Below, in pieces: positions 16,737 to 26,323 of a DNA stretch of 53,390 nucleotides. Under the pieces are notes generated by a model that saw nothing but the letters and a program-made list of their open reading frames with translations, was not told the DNA's origin and ran no database searches. Origin of the DNA: Fidelibacterota bacterium. Its GTDB lineage: Bacteria > Fidelibacterota > Marinisomatia > Marinisomatales > TCS55. Position 1 is the stretch's first letter. Every line of letters begins with the position of its first letter. Position numbers and translations under genes: made by a program. Location of the stretch: positions 1-53,390 of the forward strand of contig JADFRD010000007.1 in the NCBI GenBank assembly GCA_022561485.1. Direction: 5' to 3'.

Positions 16737-17448
16737 AGTGGCGTTTCTGAAGTCGCTACTAACCTTATTTAGCAAAAAATCATCCACATACACCGATTTA
16801 GAACAACAGATCAATTATACATTTTCTGATTATGCCTATTTATGCCAGGCATTTACTCATCGCTCCGTAAGTCCCGATCCTAAGTACAATTACGAACGTC
16901 TAGAATTTCTGGGGGATGCTGTCATTGATATCATCATCAGTGATGAGTTAATGAAAGAATTTCCTGAGGGTGACGAAGGAATATTGACCCAAAAACGATC
17001 CGCATTGGTGCAGAGATCGTTTCTCGCTTCCATGGGATCCATTTTAAAACTGCTTGATCATTTCAATGTGGAGCCCTCAGTGAATTTGCAAAATGAAAAA
17101 GTAGCTGATAAACAACTGTCTAATCTTTTCGAATCACTCATAGGCGCTATGTACCTTGATGGAGGAATGAAGCCAACCAGGAAACTGGTGTTATCCACTA
17201 TCTGGTCGAATCGGAGGGAAGCTTGGAAAATAGTGAATTATAAAGGACAGCTAATTGAATTTTGTCACGCAAAAAATATTGATAATCCAAAATTTCTTAT
17301 TACAAATGTATCCGGACCGGATCATCAGAAAATGTTTGAAGTTCATGTCAAGATCGGAAAAGATATGTTTCCTTCAGGGGTGGGGATGGAAAAGAAGTCT
17401 GCAGAACAATCTGCAGCCCAACATGCGCTGGAATCGCTCCAGCCTTAG
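16729..17448 (+). CDS. rnc: Ribonuclease III
   Basis: Double-strand-specific endoribonuclease that processes rRNA and other structured RNAs. The 239 aa show the signature ERLEFLGDAVIDIIISDEL (56-74), the second acidic cluster around LFESLIGAMYLDGG, and a C-terminal dsRNA-binding domain (about 165-238; GVGMEKKSAEQSAAQHALESL). The start is a TTG at 16729 inside fabF; GTG at 16738 is a shorter alternative and neither has a clear Shine-Dalgarno. The stop overlaps the stop of the convergent DUF151 gene (CTTAG), leaving no space for a separate terminator. Confidence 0.95.
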   Translation: MNKVAFLKSLLTLFSKKSSTYTDLEQQINYTFSDYAYLCQAFTHRSVSPDPKYNYERLEFLGDAVIDIIISDELMKEFPEGDEGILTQKRSALVQRSFLASMGSILKLLDHFNVEPSVNLQNEKVADKQLSNLFESLIGAMYLDGGMKPTRKLVLSTIWSNRREAWKIVNYKGQLIEFCHAKNIDNPKFLITNVSGPDHQKMFEVHVKIGKDMFPSGVGMEKKSAEQSAAQHALESLQP

Positions 17449-17996
17449 GCGTGGTGTTCTTTTATCTGATCCCTGATTTTTGCCGCCAGCTCATATTTTT
17501 CTTTTTCGATAGCTGACTGAAGCTTTTTCTCCAAGGAACTCAAAGAAGGAGCCCATTCCGATATGATTAATTTTTCATCGGTATCTTTATAAATATCCGG
17601 CATCATTCCGGCATCTTCCATAACAGAATCAGCAACAAAGATCGGTGCCTGTAGACGCAAGGCAACAGCCAAGGCGTCGCTGGGCCTTGAATCAATGGAT
17701 CTTTCACCAATACCATCACCGCTGATTTCCAGGCGGGCAAAAAATACACCTTCTTTCAATTCAGTGATTTTGATCGTATTTAATTTGCAATCAATCCCTT
17801 TTATGATATTCCCAACAAGATCGTGGGTCAGAGGTCTCGGAGTTTCCATGTATTCCAGCGCTAAGGCAATGGATTGTGCTTCAAAAGCACCCACAATTAC
17901 AGGCAGACGCCTTTCGCCATCAATCTCTTTTAAGATCACAGCATAGCTCCTGCTGGGTGGATGAAAAGATATTTTATGAACTTTGACTGGTATCAT
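17445..17996 (-). CDS. Bifunctional nuclease family (DUF151) protein with C-terminal UVR motif
   Basis: A 183-aa protein. Residues about 1-135 form the DUF151/BFN domain (PVIVGAFEAQSIALALE; SRPSDALAVALRLQAPIFV), a family with reported DNase/RNase activity in some members. Residues about 152-181 form a UvrB/UvrC-type helical hairpin (LEKKLQSAIEKEKYELAAKIRDQI). This DUF151-UVR fusion is known in several bacterial groups; the UVR motif suggests a protein partner, possibly an excision-repair or protease component. The gene stands alone, converging on rnc with overlapping stop codons. The biological role here is not predictable. Confidence 0.88.
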   Translation of the reverse strand: MIPVKVHKISFHPPSRSYAVILKEIDGERRLPVIVGAFEAQSIALALEYMETPRPLTHDLVGNIIKGIDCKLNTIKITELKEGVFFARLEISGDGIGERSIDSRPSDALAVALRLQAPIFVADSVMEDAGMMPDIYKDTDEKLIISEWAPSLSSLEKKLQSAIEKEKYELAAKIRDQIKEHHA

Positions 17997-18052
17997 GGAT
18001 AAAAACCCTGATCAAATATAGTCTTCGATTTGAATCGTAAACAATATCTTTC

Positions 18053-19096
18053 TTACTGTTCTGCTGATAATTTATCTTTTAAAATAATAATTGGTTTCAC
18101 CGGTGACGGATCTGTTTCATGGAGAATGGCACACCAGTAACTTACCCAGTCACCAAAATGGATCATGTGTAAGAAGCGTGAATTTGAATTGGATCCTTCC
18201 ACCTGTATCGAATGCTGGTTATTATTCCTCACTTCAATGATATTTTGAGTGATACCCTGTCTTAATTGTACACGATGATGATCATTTTTATCCTTAAGCC
18301 AAAGGACACTAAAATGATTAAACACATCTGCATTATTTTCCCAGCCTACGATTTCATTATGATTCATTTCCGGTAATTCATTGTGATAAGCCAGCATATT
18401 TGCATTTTCGCAAAACTGCCCTTTTAAACGTAGTGCAGCTATCGCTGTGCTATCGGATGTACCGTAAATGATGGGAATGGTATTGTAAATAGTTTTTGCT
18501 AATTGGACTGTGGGATTGGAATCATTTTCTGCTTTGTAACCATTTCTTTTATTGCGCAGCAATTCTATCGTTTCATCGATATTATTCAGAACCGATTCCT
18601 CAATTATTCCCTGATTTATAAAATGAAACAGCATAGGTACAAATGAATATGCCAGAGCAGCTCTTGGCTGCAACCCAGACGGGATGGAAATAATATCACA
18701 CCCATTTTCATGCAATTTTTCCGTCAATGTTCCACCGGTGGAAATACCGCAAATCATTGCACTCTTCTTTTTTGCATCTTCATATGCGGAAAGAGTTTCT
18801 TCCGTGTTTCCTGAATATGAAGAACATATGACCAAGGTATGTCTATCCACCCAATTGGGTAATGTATAATTCCGGCTAACCACTAAGGGCACGGTTAATT
18901 CATTAGACAGTAACACTCGGCAGACATCGCCACCGATGGCTGAACCGCCCATTCCAGCCACAACAATATTTCTGATATCTTTAAATTTATTTTTAGGTGA
19001 AAATTTCCTGCCAATGTTCAACGCATCTGCCAGTTGATCCGGAAAATCATAAATTGCTTTACCCATGTTTTGTTTATCAATTGATTGTCTGTCCAT
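18053..19096 (-). CDS. Bifunctional phosphoglucose/phosphomannose isomerase-like SIS protein
   Basis: A 347-aa tandem-SIS-domain sugar-phosphate isomerase interconverting glucose-6-P or mannose-6-P with fructose-6-P in the cytoplasm. Landmarks: VVAGMGGSAIGGDV (46-58), ICSSYSGNTEETLSAYE (90-106), ISIPSGLQPRAALAYS (substrate loop, about 140) and a C-terminal LPEMNHNEIVGWE, all typical of the PGI/PMI family. It overlaps the upstream polyprenyl synthase by one base (TAATG) and forms an operon with it and with a phosphohexomutase, so hexose-phosphate flow to cell-surface sugars is a reasonable reading. Which sugar is preferred cannot be told. Confidence 0.88.
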   Translation of the reverse strand: MDRQSIDKQNMGKAIYDFPDQLADALNIGRKFSPKNKFKDIRNIVVAGMGGSAIGGDVCRVLLSNELTVPLVVSRNYTLPNWVDRHTLVICSSYSGNTEETLSAYEDAKKKSAMICGISTGGTLTEKLHENGCDIISIPSGLQPRAALAYSFVPMLFHFINQGIIEESVLNNIDETIELLRNKRNGYKAENDSNPTVQLAKTIYNTIPIIYGTSDSTAIAALRLKGQFCENANMLAYHNELPEMNHNEIVGWENNADVFNHFSVLWLKDKNDHHRVQLRQGITQNIIEVRNNNQHSIQVEGSNSNSRFLHMIHFGDWVSYWCAILHETDPSPVKPIIILKDKLSAEQ

Positions 19097-20055
19097 TAGT
19101 AAGTCCTGTTCAATATACTTTCTGTGAATTGGTTCAAGGTGTCCCGATGGTCATCTTTCAAAATTAACAAAGACGAATTTGCTTTTTGAATAAAATCATT
19201 GGACATTTCTTCTGCTCGATTTTTAATTCCTGTTTCAATAAAGAATGTACGCATCCGGTTCAATTTTGATGAAATATCTTCATTGGATGCTTCAATTTGA
19301 TCCCAGCCGTCATGCTTTTTAGCCAATATTGTCATTATGGTTTGTTTTCCGGCGGTAATATCGCTGCCTAAGCTTTTACCCATTTGTTCTACATCGCTGA
19401 AAATTTCAAGAATATCATCCTGGATCTGGAACGCCTTGCCCAAATTCATTCCATAATTTCGCATTTCATTTCGCACTATTTCATTCTTATGTCCAAGAAT
19501 GGCTCCTAGTTCGGCACAGAGGCTTAATAATTCTCCGGTTTTTTTGCCAATCATATTCAAATACTGATCCAATGTAATTTGTGGATCATTTTCATATTCC
19601 AGATCAAAGGCCTGGCCTTCACACACGGATAAAGATGCTTTATTAAAAACCTGAAAAGCAGGAATGGAATTCACTTGTCCTATCATTAACTGGGCCAATG
19701 CAAAAATGCTGTCACCGGTCAAAATAGCTTCATTGATTCCATATTGTTTATGGATCGTCGGTTGACCATGACGAGTATGATCATTATCCATAATATCATC
19801 GTGGACCAGGGTAAAGTTGTGCATCAGTTCAACTGCCATCCCCGCATGCATGAGATCGACCGGTTCTGCATCAAATCCTCGACCTGATAAATGAACAAGA
19901 ATGGGACGAAGACGCTTCCCTTTTCCCTTTAATGCAAAATGTATCGGTTCATATAAATAAGACGGTTCACAAGGCAAATCCATTTCCCGGAGGTGGCGAT
20001 CCGTTTCAGATCGAATGAAGTCGATGAGTTCAGAAAAAGGTTTAGTGTCCGACAT
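19096..20055 (-). CDS. Polyprenyl (isoprenyl) diphosphate synthase
   Basis: Trans-isoprenyl diphosphate synthase, 319 aa, elongating allylic diphosphates with IPP. The substrate arginine segment GKGKRLRP (44-51), first aspartate-rich motif LVHDDIMDND (83-92) and second motif FQIQDDILEIFSD are present. The residues before the first motif (ELMHNF) resemble geranylgeranyl/short-chain enzymes, but chain length cannot be fixed by eye. It sits between a phosphohexomutase (14-base overlap) and the sugar isomerase (1-base overlap), an unusual lipid-carrier-plus-sugar grouping that hints at making a glycosylated polyprenyl product; this is inference. Confidence 0.9.
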   Translation of the reverse strand: MSDTKPFSELIDFIRSETDRHLREMDLPCEPSYLYEPIHFALKGKGKRLRPILVHLSGRGFDAEPVDLMHAGMAVELMHNFTLVHDDIMDNDHTRHGQPTIHKQYGINEAILTGDSIFALAQLMIGQVNSIPAFQVFNKASLSVCEGQAFDLEYENDPQITLDQYLNMIGKKTGELLSLCAELGAILGHKNEIVRNEMRNYGMNLGKAFQIQDDILEIFSDVEQMGKSLGSDITAGKQTIMTILAKKHDGWDQIEASNEDISSKLNRMRTFFIETGIKNRAEEMSNDFIQKANSSLLILKDDHRDTLNQFTESILNRTY

Positions 20056-21412
20056 CCGGTTTCAACGTTCCGATTTCCTGGAGTTTACCCAGGACCAGGT
20101 TTTTGATTTCTTCCAATCGTTCCTGTGAATTGGCCTCAAATCTACAGACGATCACCGGTTGAGTATTGGAGGCTCGAACCAGCCCCCATCCATCGCCGAA
20201 GCGGATGCGCACACCATCCACGGTGCTGCAGTCATAATTGGACGTAAAGTATTCTACAGCCTCCTTGGCAATGCGAAATTTTTCCTCATCATTTTCCGCT
20301 TCCATTCTCATTTCCGGTGTGGAATAATACTGAGGTAGTTCTTGTCTCAATTCCGATAATTTTTTATTGGTTCGGGAGAGGGTTTGAATAATTCGAAGCG
20401 CTACATAAATGGCGTCGTCGTAGCCGAAATAATCATCAGCAAAAAATATATGACCGCTCATTTCACCACCCAACCGGCAACCCAGCTCGTACATTTTCTG
20501 CTTAATTAGCGAATGCCCGGTTTTCCACATGATGGGCTTACCGCCATATTTTACAATCATTTCTTCCAGAGCTTGGGAGCATTTTACATCATATAAAATG
20601 ACTTCCCCTTCGGTCTGGATCACTTCCGGCAGGAAGAGAGCCATGAGCTGATCTGCCCAGATGATCTCCCCTGTTTCATCCACCACACCCACACGATCGG
20701 CATCGCCGTCGAACGCTACACCGATATCATATTGACCGGTTTTCATGGTGTTGATCAGGTCGGTGAGGTTTTCCTTGACGGTGGGATCCGGGTGGTGATT
20801 GGGGAACGTGCCGTCAATGTTACAATAGAGTTCGGTCAATTCAATATCCAGTTTTTTAAAAATGGCAGGCGCAAGAATACAACCGGCGGCATTTCCGCAA
20901 TCCATAACGACTTTTAAGGGCCGTTCAATATGGATTTTATCCAGGATCATTTGCATGTATGTTTCTTTCAGGTCATGCCTGACTTCACTCCCCTCACCCG
21001 TTTCATAATCCCTTTTTTCAATTATCTTACGTATATCCTGGATCTGATCACCATATACTGCTTTGCGATCCAAAGACATCTTAAAGCCGTTGAATTCCGG
21101 TGGATTGTGGGAGCCGGTGATTTGCATGGCTCCGGATACGTCCAGTTCGAACATGCTGAAATAATTAACAGGCGTCGGCAGTATACCGATGTTGATCACG
21201 TCCACTCCTGTGGATAAAACACCCTTTTTAAAGTGTTTAATCAGTTCAGGGGTGGACAGGCGAATATCGCCGCTTAAGGCAATTTCCTGACCGCCGGCAC
21301 GCTTAACAAAGGTGCCAAAACCTTTGCCCAGACTTTCAACAACATCCGGCGGAAAATCTTCGGCCACTTTGCCTCGAATATCATATTCTCTGAAAATGTA
21401 TTTATTTATCAT
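20042..21412 (-). CDS. Phosphomannomutase/phosphoglucomutase
   Basis: Alpha-D-phosphohexomutase, 456 aa, of the bacterial PMM/PGM type (AlgC/ManB-like), shifting phosphate between C6 and C1 of mannose or glucose. The opening is FREYDIRGKVAEDF. Phospho-Ser101 lies in ITGSHNPPEFNG (98-109), the Mg loop is FDGDADRVGVVDE (about 240-252), the sugar-recognition segment is GGEMSGHIFF, and the phosphate-binding C-terminus is VRASNTQPVIVCRFEA. First gene of the three-gene operon. The upstream 160-base gap shows nothing notable. Confidence 0.92.
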   Translation of the reverse strand: MINKYIFREYDIRGKVAEDFPPDVVESLGKGFGTFVKRAGGQEIALSGDIRLSTPELIKHFKKGVLSTGVDVINIGILPTPVNYFSMFELDVSGAMQITGSHNPPEFNGFKMSLDRKAVYGDQIQDIRKIIEKRDYETGEGSEVRHDLKETYMQMILDKIHIERPLKVVMDCGNAAGCILAPAIFKKLDIELTELYCNIDGTFPNHHPDPTVKENLTDLINTMKTGQYDIGVAFDGDADRVGVVDETGEIIWADQLMALFLPEVIQTEGEVILYDVKCSQALEEMIVKYGGKPIMWKTGHSLIKQKMYELGCRLGGEMSGHIFFADDYFGYDDAIYVALRIIQTLSRTNKKLSELRQELPQYYSTPEMRMEAENDEEKFRIAKEAVEYFTSNYDCSTVDGVRIRFGDGWGLVRASNTQPVIVCRFEANSQERLEEIKNLVLGKLQEIGTLKPDVGH

Positions 21413-21571
21413 AGGTTTTTGGCAAATCGTTTTGTTATATAGTTAATGGATTAATAATTATTGAATGTGAAATTACGGAAAATGGTTATAGAGACTTATT
21501 CCTTTTTTGGCTCTTACAAAGTCCACTCATTCTGTTTAATCCACTTTTGCCCATCCGTGATTAGTCTTGGC

Positions 21572-23023
21572 TCAATAATCGAAATCGCTATCCCCAATGA
21601 ACTCTCTTAAAATTGAAATCCCCGGGACCCATGACTCATCAAAGACTTCAAAAAATGATAATAATGTCATTAATCTTTCCGCTTCCGATGCAAATTCAGA
21701 TCTGCTGTCTATCTCCCTCAACAACGGAAGAGCATATTTAGCCAATACCGGTAACTCATAAACCAACGAAGAATTGAACATGAAATCGGCTTCTTCCTGA
21801 AAAGGGAATATATTCTCGTCCTCTCCTTTCCGAACCATGGGCCAGCGATCCAGAGTCTCCAAGGAAGAATATCCGCGAAACTTATGGTCTCTCACCATCC
21901 GTCGGAGAAGACGATTATCGGAAGTGGAAATACGGTGATTCGCATCGATGTTCATTTGTGTAATGGCACTGATATACACACGATGCAAATGTTTCTTTCC
22001 CACTGTTTTAGTTAAATTCGGGTTTAATCCATGGATACCTTCCAATAGGATAAAATCCCATTTTCCCAGCTGGATCGTCTTTCCTGCTTCCTTGCTGGTT
22101 CCGGATACAAAATCAAACTTTCGCATCCGCACCGGGTAACCATTTAGCAGTTGTTTCAAATGTTTACATAATAAATCAGTATTTATTGCAGCTATGGTTT
22201 CATAATCAATCTGACCATCTTCATTGGGTTTCAAATCATTCCGATCCAAGAAGTAATCATCCATGGATATTTGAATCGTGTTAAATCCATTTACTCTCAA
22301 TTGAATTCCAAGTCGTTTTGCAAAAGTCGTTTTCCCCGATGATGATGGCCCCGAAATAGAAATGATGCGTTTCTCGGGAAAATCTTCGACCATCTTATCG
22401 GCGATATAGCTGATTTTCTTTTCTTGAAGTCCTTCAGCTACCCAAATCATTTCTCGAATTTTACCTGTTCGGATAAGTTCATTTAATTCACGGATTGTGG
22501 AAACACCTAGAATAGAACCCCACTTTTCATGTTCTTCAAAAATGGAAAACAGTCTGGGCTGATCTGTAAAAGGCGGAAAAATACCACCCTCATTCTGAAA
22601 ACGGATAATAAACCCATCATTATATTTTTTGAGTTTGAAAATATTCAATAGAGATTTATCTGTTTCCATAACGTCCAGCTGGATATCCCAATGTGAACCG
22701 AACTGAATAATGGAGATAGTATCCTTATCCCATTGCCGGAGCAACTCCAGCTTGCTCTGGGAATTCATTTTTTCCAAATCCTTCTGTACCCTGTGTTTAG
22801 AACGGGATTCAAATTCAATTGGAGTTGTGTTCTTTATCCAATTGATTAACTGAACTTCCAATTCTTTTATATTTTTCCCCGACATTTTTTCCCAATTAGC
22901 CTCATGACAAAAAAAGCCATCTCCGAATGAGTGTTCAATGACAATTTGGTGAGGATGAAACAATTCATAGAATGCTTTAGAAAGCAGAAATAAAACGGTG
23001 TTTTGTGCAGCTTTAGAGTTCAT
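21572..23023 (-). CDS. Uridine kinase-like nucleoside kinase with N-terminal ThrRS-second-domain-like region
   Basis: A 483-aa fusion. Residues 1 to about 200 resemble the threonyl/alanyl-tRNA-synthetase second additional (SAD) domain (FELFHP...HSFGDGFFCHE; histidine-rich pattern, GFIIRFQNEGG). The C-terminal half is a P-loop uridine kinase/phosphoribulokinase domain: ISGPSSSGKTTFAKRLG (223-239), SMDDYFLDR (253-261), LLEGIHGLNP, and RLLRRMVRDHKFRG. The architecture matches the bacterial family annotated as nucleoside kinase. The substrate is probably a pyrimidine nucleoside but not proven. Monocistronic, 160 bases upstream of the phosphohexomutase. Confidence 0.87.
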   Translation of the reverse strand: MNSKAAQNTVLFLLSKAFYELFHPHQIVIEHSFGDGFFCHEANWEKMSGKNIKELEVQLINWIKNTTPIEFESRSKHRVQKDLEKMNSQSKLELLRQWDKDTISIIQFGSHWDIQLDVMETDKSLLNIFKLKKYNDGFIIRFQNEGGIFPPFTDQPRLFSIFEEHEKWGSILGVSTIRELNELIRTGKIREMIWVAEGLQEKKISYIADKMVEDFPEKRIISISGPSSSGKTTFAKRLGIQLRVNGFNTIQISMDDYFLDRNDLKPNEDGQIDYETIAAINTDLLCKHLKQLLNGYPVRMRKFDFVSGTSKEAGKTIQLGKWDFILLEGIHGLNPNLTKTVGKKHLHRVYISAITQMNIDANHRISTSDNRLLRRMVRDHKFRGYSSLETLDRWPMVRKGEDENIFPFQEEADFMFNSSLVYELPVLAKYALPLLREIDSRSEFASEAERLMTLLSFFEVFDESWVPGISILREFIGDSDFDY

Positions 23024-23379
23024 TCAGTATTTCTTCCATGATGGTTATGTGTATTAAATCTAACCCCAATTCTGTAAACAATAAAACACCGCTAGCGTGT
23101 CTGAGTGAGGATGGCGAAGGGTTAAATGTTTCTGTTATTTTTACATCTAAAATTCTTATCATATTGTAGTTTTGATCGCTTCACTTTTCCAACCCTCTTC
23201 GTGGAATGTGATTTGCCCCCGGCAAGATAACCAGGTGAATGGATATAGTAGTGAAAAAGTTTGAACGAACTTACATTTAACCAAGCTATGGCACTGCGCG
23301 TAACCCAATGCCATAGCCTGTATTTATATATTAAACGATGTCAATAAAGAAGATGATATTTATGTTAAATATTTTTTCC
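23024..23379. other. Non-coding spacer
   Basis: About 350 bases with no supportable gene, between two minus-strand genes. The only structure that stands out is a long-arm hairpin at 23285-23317 (listed separately). The remainder is AT-rich with no clear promoter elements. Confidence 0.5.
23285..23317. repeat. Hairpin with 9-bp perfect arms
   Basis: GCTATGGCA and TGCCATAGC are separated by 15 bases (CTGCGCGTAACCCAA). It lies about 60 bases downstream of the minus-strand T9SS cargo gene. No T-run follows on either strand, so it is not a canonical intrinsic terminator. It may be a dispersed repeat remnant or an mRNA 3'-end stabiliser. Confidence 0.6.
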
Positions 23380-26181
23380 TTATTTCAAAATCATCATCTT
23401 TTTTGTTTGTTTAAAATCTCCAGCATCTATTCGATAGAAATAGATTCCACTGGTGAGATTGGACGCATTGAGTTTATGACGATACCTTCCTGCCGGCAGA
23501 TTATCATTTACCAGCGTTCTGATTTCATTACCCAAAATGTCGTACACAATCAGAGTGACCTTTGCATCCTGAGGTAGGTCATAAGTAATGGTAGTCACTG
23601 GGTTAAAAGGATTGGGATAGTTCTGGGCCAGGGCATACTTATCCGGGATAAAGGTTTCGTTACCCGTACCCAACAGGGAAGCACTGGCTTCATTGGAAAA
23701 ATCACTTTCATTCCCATTGAAGTCCATGGCTGTCACCACATAGTAATAGCTTTCACCGGCGGTTACTCCGGCATCTACAAAGGCCGTATCGATGGTAAAA
23801 TCGTATGGTTCATCCGGTTCAAATCCCGGAGCTGTTCCCCGATAGACAGTAAAATAGTCAAAATCAGGAACATGAACGGGTCGCCAGGATAATTCAACCT
23901 GAACGTTTCCATCTCCAGCCGCTGCCAGTAATCCTAATGGTGGCGACGGATGCAAGTTATCCACCGAAAATCCTATCATTGGATTGGAATCCATAAAGAA
24001 ATTCGGGTCTTCGGTGTGTGCCGTGACAATAAATTCGGACCAAGTTGTATCAAATGGTGTTGCATTCCCCAAGGTCGGTACAATGGTGCTGTAATCACCA
24101 TAACCATGCCAAGGCACCATCCTGACGAAATCCCAAAGGTATTGGTCAGTGCCAGGCACATGACGCCAGATACTGTAACCCGTGTAATAGCCCCACCAGC
24201 CCGGATTTCCTGCATTCCACTGAATCCTGACTCTATACCCCTGGTCATCAGGAACATCTTCAACTACGTATAAATGTGGACCCTCGAAATCTCCTCCTTC
24301 ATATTGCATGGGTATATCCAGCCAGAGGGTGTCATTCGTACTGATAAATATGGAATCCTTGTGAAACGGTTCAAATCCTTCAGCATAAACCTCCAGGTTA
24401 TACCATAAATCACCAAGGGCTGGGAGAGAGAAATAACCATCATGGTCTGTTCCCCTGCTGATTGAAACGGAATCATTGTGTATACTTATCCAGGCATGTT
24501 CGATTGGAAAATCATCAACAGCCGAAAACACCTTGCCTTCTAGCCGGGCGTTAGCCATGACCAATTCAAAATCGATTCCGGTTGCTCCGGAGGATGCTTG
24601 GTGTCCTTCTGGAATCCTGATAAAGTTTTCTTCATCACCATCAATCCACATTCCGATCTCGAATTCATCTGGATCTAGGTGGGAAGAGACGCGAATCGAA
24701 TAACTGACTGGTGATGTATTGCCATCATCACAGAAATCAACCCAGTTGGAAACTTGCATTTCGTAATGATCGATATAGATACCAAAACAATTAATGTCCA
24801 AACCGGCTGGAAAGTAAATGGATCCGCTGATGGATGCATCATTGGCATACAGGGTAAAATGTGTCAGCTCCGGATCATCAATGTAATCTCCGGTTTTAAT
24901 AAAAACTTCCCTTTCTCGGGGGATCATATAGTCCGGCCATAGTACATCTTCTTCCACATTTAAATTCCACCTTGTTTCCCACCAGTCATCGCCAAATGGA
25001 TCGTTCAAAGCCATCACACCTAATGTATAGTCACCATTAGCATCCGTGGTCGCCTCAACCTCGAAAGGTCCGTTATTTGCCCAGACGATCATATCGCTAA
25101 CTGGAGCACCGTCTTGATCAACTACAGTTCCGGCAATCCAGGCGTTTGCTTCCACCAGGTTGATATCCAAATCCGTTATTGAATCAAAAACAACTACTTC
25201 ATACAAGAAATCCTCTGAAAACAGCTGCGGCGCCGTGACTCCAAACATATCAAAGGCAAGGATGAAATACTGTCCCTGGTCTTGTACATGAATGCTGTAA
25301 GCACCGTTTGTATCTGTTACAGCAGCCCAGATTTCTGATGGTTCTTTATCTTCTTCCATTTCCATTTCCCAGGATGGAATAGCGATGACGATAAAATTTG
25401 TAGTAGCTGGAACTACCAAACCCGAAATGGAAATATCTGTGTCCATCCCTTCAATATCCAAGTGTGCCATTGCTGTCGCGCCGCTTGACTCCGTGGCTGT
25501 GAAGAATAACAAAGCGCCCTCCAGGAGGAAAATAATCATATCATCATCATCACCCATATCTGCCGGATCTACAACAAAGGAAATTTCAAAGATTCCGAGA
25601 TCAAGATTCTCATCCTCATCATCATTATCAAAAATCCACATATCATCGTCACCTTCATCAAAAATCCAGATATCGGTTGTATCATTAAACACGCCGTCTC
25701 CGTTGTCAAGATAACCGCCGATCATTGCCGAATCCTGACCGGTATCAGTCAAAAAATAGACCGTTATTGTAAGAGTATCACCGATAGTATGCGTAGTATC
25801 CGCTGAACCATTAAACAAGATTTGAATATTAGCCATGGAGTTTCGATTGAATACAGGCATGATGGAGGAAGGACGTTTTTTCAAAAACGACGGCGACTTA
25901 CCCGATAGCCACCCACCACGTTCTTGCTTGCTAAATACAGGTTGTACTTTTGTAGTACCTTCTCTCGTCTCCGCCGTCAATTGAGGCTGTTGCTGTTTTA
26001 GCAATCGTAGTTGCTGGATTTTTTCCAAATTCAACGCCAGCTTGTTTTCAGCCTTGTCGATAGAAACCGATCGATCAGAAATGCTCACTTTTGTCTTTTC
26101 CACGCCAAAAACAAATGTAGAGAATATCAGCAATAATATAACTAGAAATGTTTGATGAAAATAATGTCTGTTGATTTTCAT
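23380..26181 (-). CDS. Large secreted protein with carboxypeptidase-regulatory-like and FN3 domains and T9SS-type sorting domain
   Basis: A 933-aa predicted exported protein. Signal peptide at residues 1 to about 26 (hydrophobic run ending FVFG), then a short coiled segment (about 37-70). An Asp-rich region (about 150-215, e.g. DEGDDDMWIFDNDDEDENLD) may bind calcium. Several carboxypeptidase-regulatory/CNA-B-like beta domains follow (AWIAGTVVDQDGAPVSDMIV; ARLEGKVFSAVDDFPIEHAW), then an FN3-like domain at about 760-850. The C-terminal approximately 80 residues form a type A sorting domain: NYPNPFNPVTTITYDLP, LGNEIRTLVN, ASNLTSGIYFYRI. This implies outer-membrane translocation by T9SS and surface attachment. 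AAAGAGG precedes the ATG. No enzymatic domain is seen; an adhesin or scaffold is possible. Confidence 0.85.
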   Translation of the reverse strand: MKINRHYFHQTFLVILLLIFSTFVFGVEKTKVSISDRSVSIDKAENKLALNLEKIQQLRLLKQQQPQLTAETREGTTKVQPVFSKQERGGWLSGKSPSFLKKRPSSIMPVFNRNSMANIQILFNGSADTTHTIGDTLTITVYFLTDTGQDSAMIGGYLDNGDGVFNDTTDIWIFDEGDDDMWIFDNDDEDENLDLGIFEISFVVDPADMGDDDDMIIFLLEGALLFFTATESSGATAMAHLDIEGMDTDISISGLVVPATTNFIVIAIPSWEMEMEEDKEPSEIWAAVTDTNGAYSIHVQDQGQYFILAFDMFGVTAPQLFSEDFLYEVVVFDSITDLDINLVEANAWIAGTVVDQDGAPVSDMIVWANNGPFEVEATTDANGDYTLGVMALNDPFGDDWWETRWNLNVEEDVLWPDYMIPREREVFIKTGDYIDDPELTHFTLYANDASISGSIYFPAGLDINCFGIYIDHYEMQVSNWVDFCDDGNTSPVSYSIRVSSHLDPDEFEIGMWIDGDEENFIRIPEGHQASSGATGIDFELVMANARLEGKVFSAVDDFPIEHAWISIHNDSVSISRGTDHDGYFSLPALGDLWYNLEVYAEGFEPFHKDSIFISTNDTLWLDIPMQYEGGDFEGPHLYVVEDVPDDQGYRVRIQWNAGNPGWWGYYTGYSIWRHVPGTDQYLWDFVRMVPWHGYGDYSTIVPTLGNATPFDTTWSEFIVTAHTEDPNFFMDSNPMIGFSVDNLHPSPPLGLLAAAGDGNVQVELSWRPVHVPDFDYFTVYRGTAPGFEPDEPYDFTIDTAFVDAGVTAGESYYYVVTAMDFNGNESDFSNEASASLLGTGNETFIPDKYALAQNYPNPFNPVTTITYDLPQDAKVTLIVYDILGNEIRTLVNDNLPAGRYRHKLNASNLTSGIYFYRIDAGDFKQTKKMMILK

Positions 26182-26323
26182 AGGATACCTCTTTATTTAT
26201 TGGTCTTTCGATTAGTGAAGTTATGCAATTGTCTTATGATTATTATTATAATCCAAAGTAACCATATTTTTCAACACTTGTTGTGTTATAAATCACATGA
26301 ACAATTATATTCAATTATATTAT

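Noticed and set aside
23814..23830. GGTTCAAATCCCGGA, resembling a tRNA T-arm
   Set aside because: It lies inside the coding frame of the 933-aa T9SS cargo gene and no cloverleaf can be built around it.
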